From Mansonella perstans (taxonomy: Eukaryota; Nematoda; Chromadorea; Rhabditida; Onchocercidae): a DNA stretch of 64,000 nucleotides. A program made the translations under genes and the position numbers. How positions within the stretch are numbered: the first letter of the stretch is position 1; the number at the start of each line of letters is the position of its first letter. The notes under the pieces are model-generated. The model made no database searches and had not been told where the DNA came from. It was given only the letters and a program-made list of their open reading frames with translations. Below, one piece after another: positions 63,951 to 64,000 of this stretch. The stretch lies in assembly GCA_037074765.1 (NCBI GenBank), contig JBAMDO010000055.1, positions 62,001-126,000 of the forward strand, in the 5' to 3' direction.

Positions 63951-64000
63951 CTGATATCAATTGTGCTCATATGATTTCAATGAATCATAACTAGGCTGTA

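Overview
The window is AT-rich eukaryotic DNA of nematode type, most like a filarial or other spirurid worm. The evidence is short GT-AG introns with T-rich TTTCAG-like acceptors, acceptors a few bases before start codons (typical of spliced-leader trans-splicing), and two nematode-style families: a Clc-like/claudin-like tetraspan protein and a C-x3-C-x3-C repeat protein. The genus cannot be fixed from the sequence alone. No rRNA, tRNA, CRISPR array or autonomous transposon was recognised. Exon models below were joined by hand from splice sites and frame continuity.

Layout: (1) 1-11.1 kb is nearly gene-free, with one exon-like stretch at 286-433 and many decayed duplications. (2) 11.17-20.81 kb, plus strand: an 18-exon, 848-residue type I membrane protein with fibronectin-III-like and EGF-like parts. 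(3) 22.44-25.04 kb, minus: a cysteine-rich repeat protein, convergent with gene 2, 5' end missing. (4) 28.67-30.8 kb, minus: a small cysteine-rich, possibly GPI-anchored protein, partial. (5) 33.6-37.65 kb, minus: mitochondrial aspartyl-tRNA synthetase, 11 exons. (6) 38.5-44.25 kb, minus: an EDEM2-like GH47 mannosidase-family protein of ER-associated degradation, 16 exons. (7) 45.3-53.9 kb, minus: a ZIP8/ZIP14-like (SLC39) transporter whose usual metal-site residues are largely replaced. (8) 53.9-60.7 kb: intergenic DNA with repeats and a TGACTCA cluster. (9) 60.76-63.95 kb, plus: a complete six-exon Clc-like protein with a GC-AG first intron.

Genes 5-7 lie head to tail on the minus strand about 0.9-1.1 kb apart. 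The others are farther apart or convergent/divergent. No single pathway links all genes: two are housekeeping (mitochondrial translation, ER glycoprotein quality control) and the rest are membrane or secreted proteins. The points most worth following are the metal-site substitutions in the ZIP protein together with an in-frame stop in one of its N-terminal exons, a missing AG at a conserved junction of the aspartyl-tRNA synthetase, a frame-preserving intron that splits the transmembrane helix of the large receptor-like protein, and a 19-bp minisatellite just downstream of the ZIP stop.
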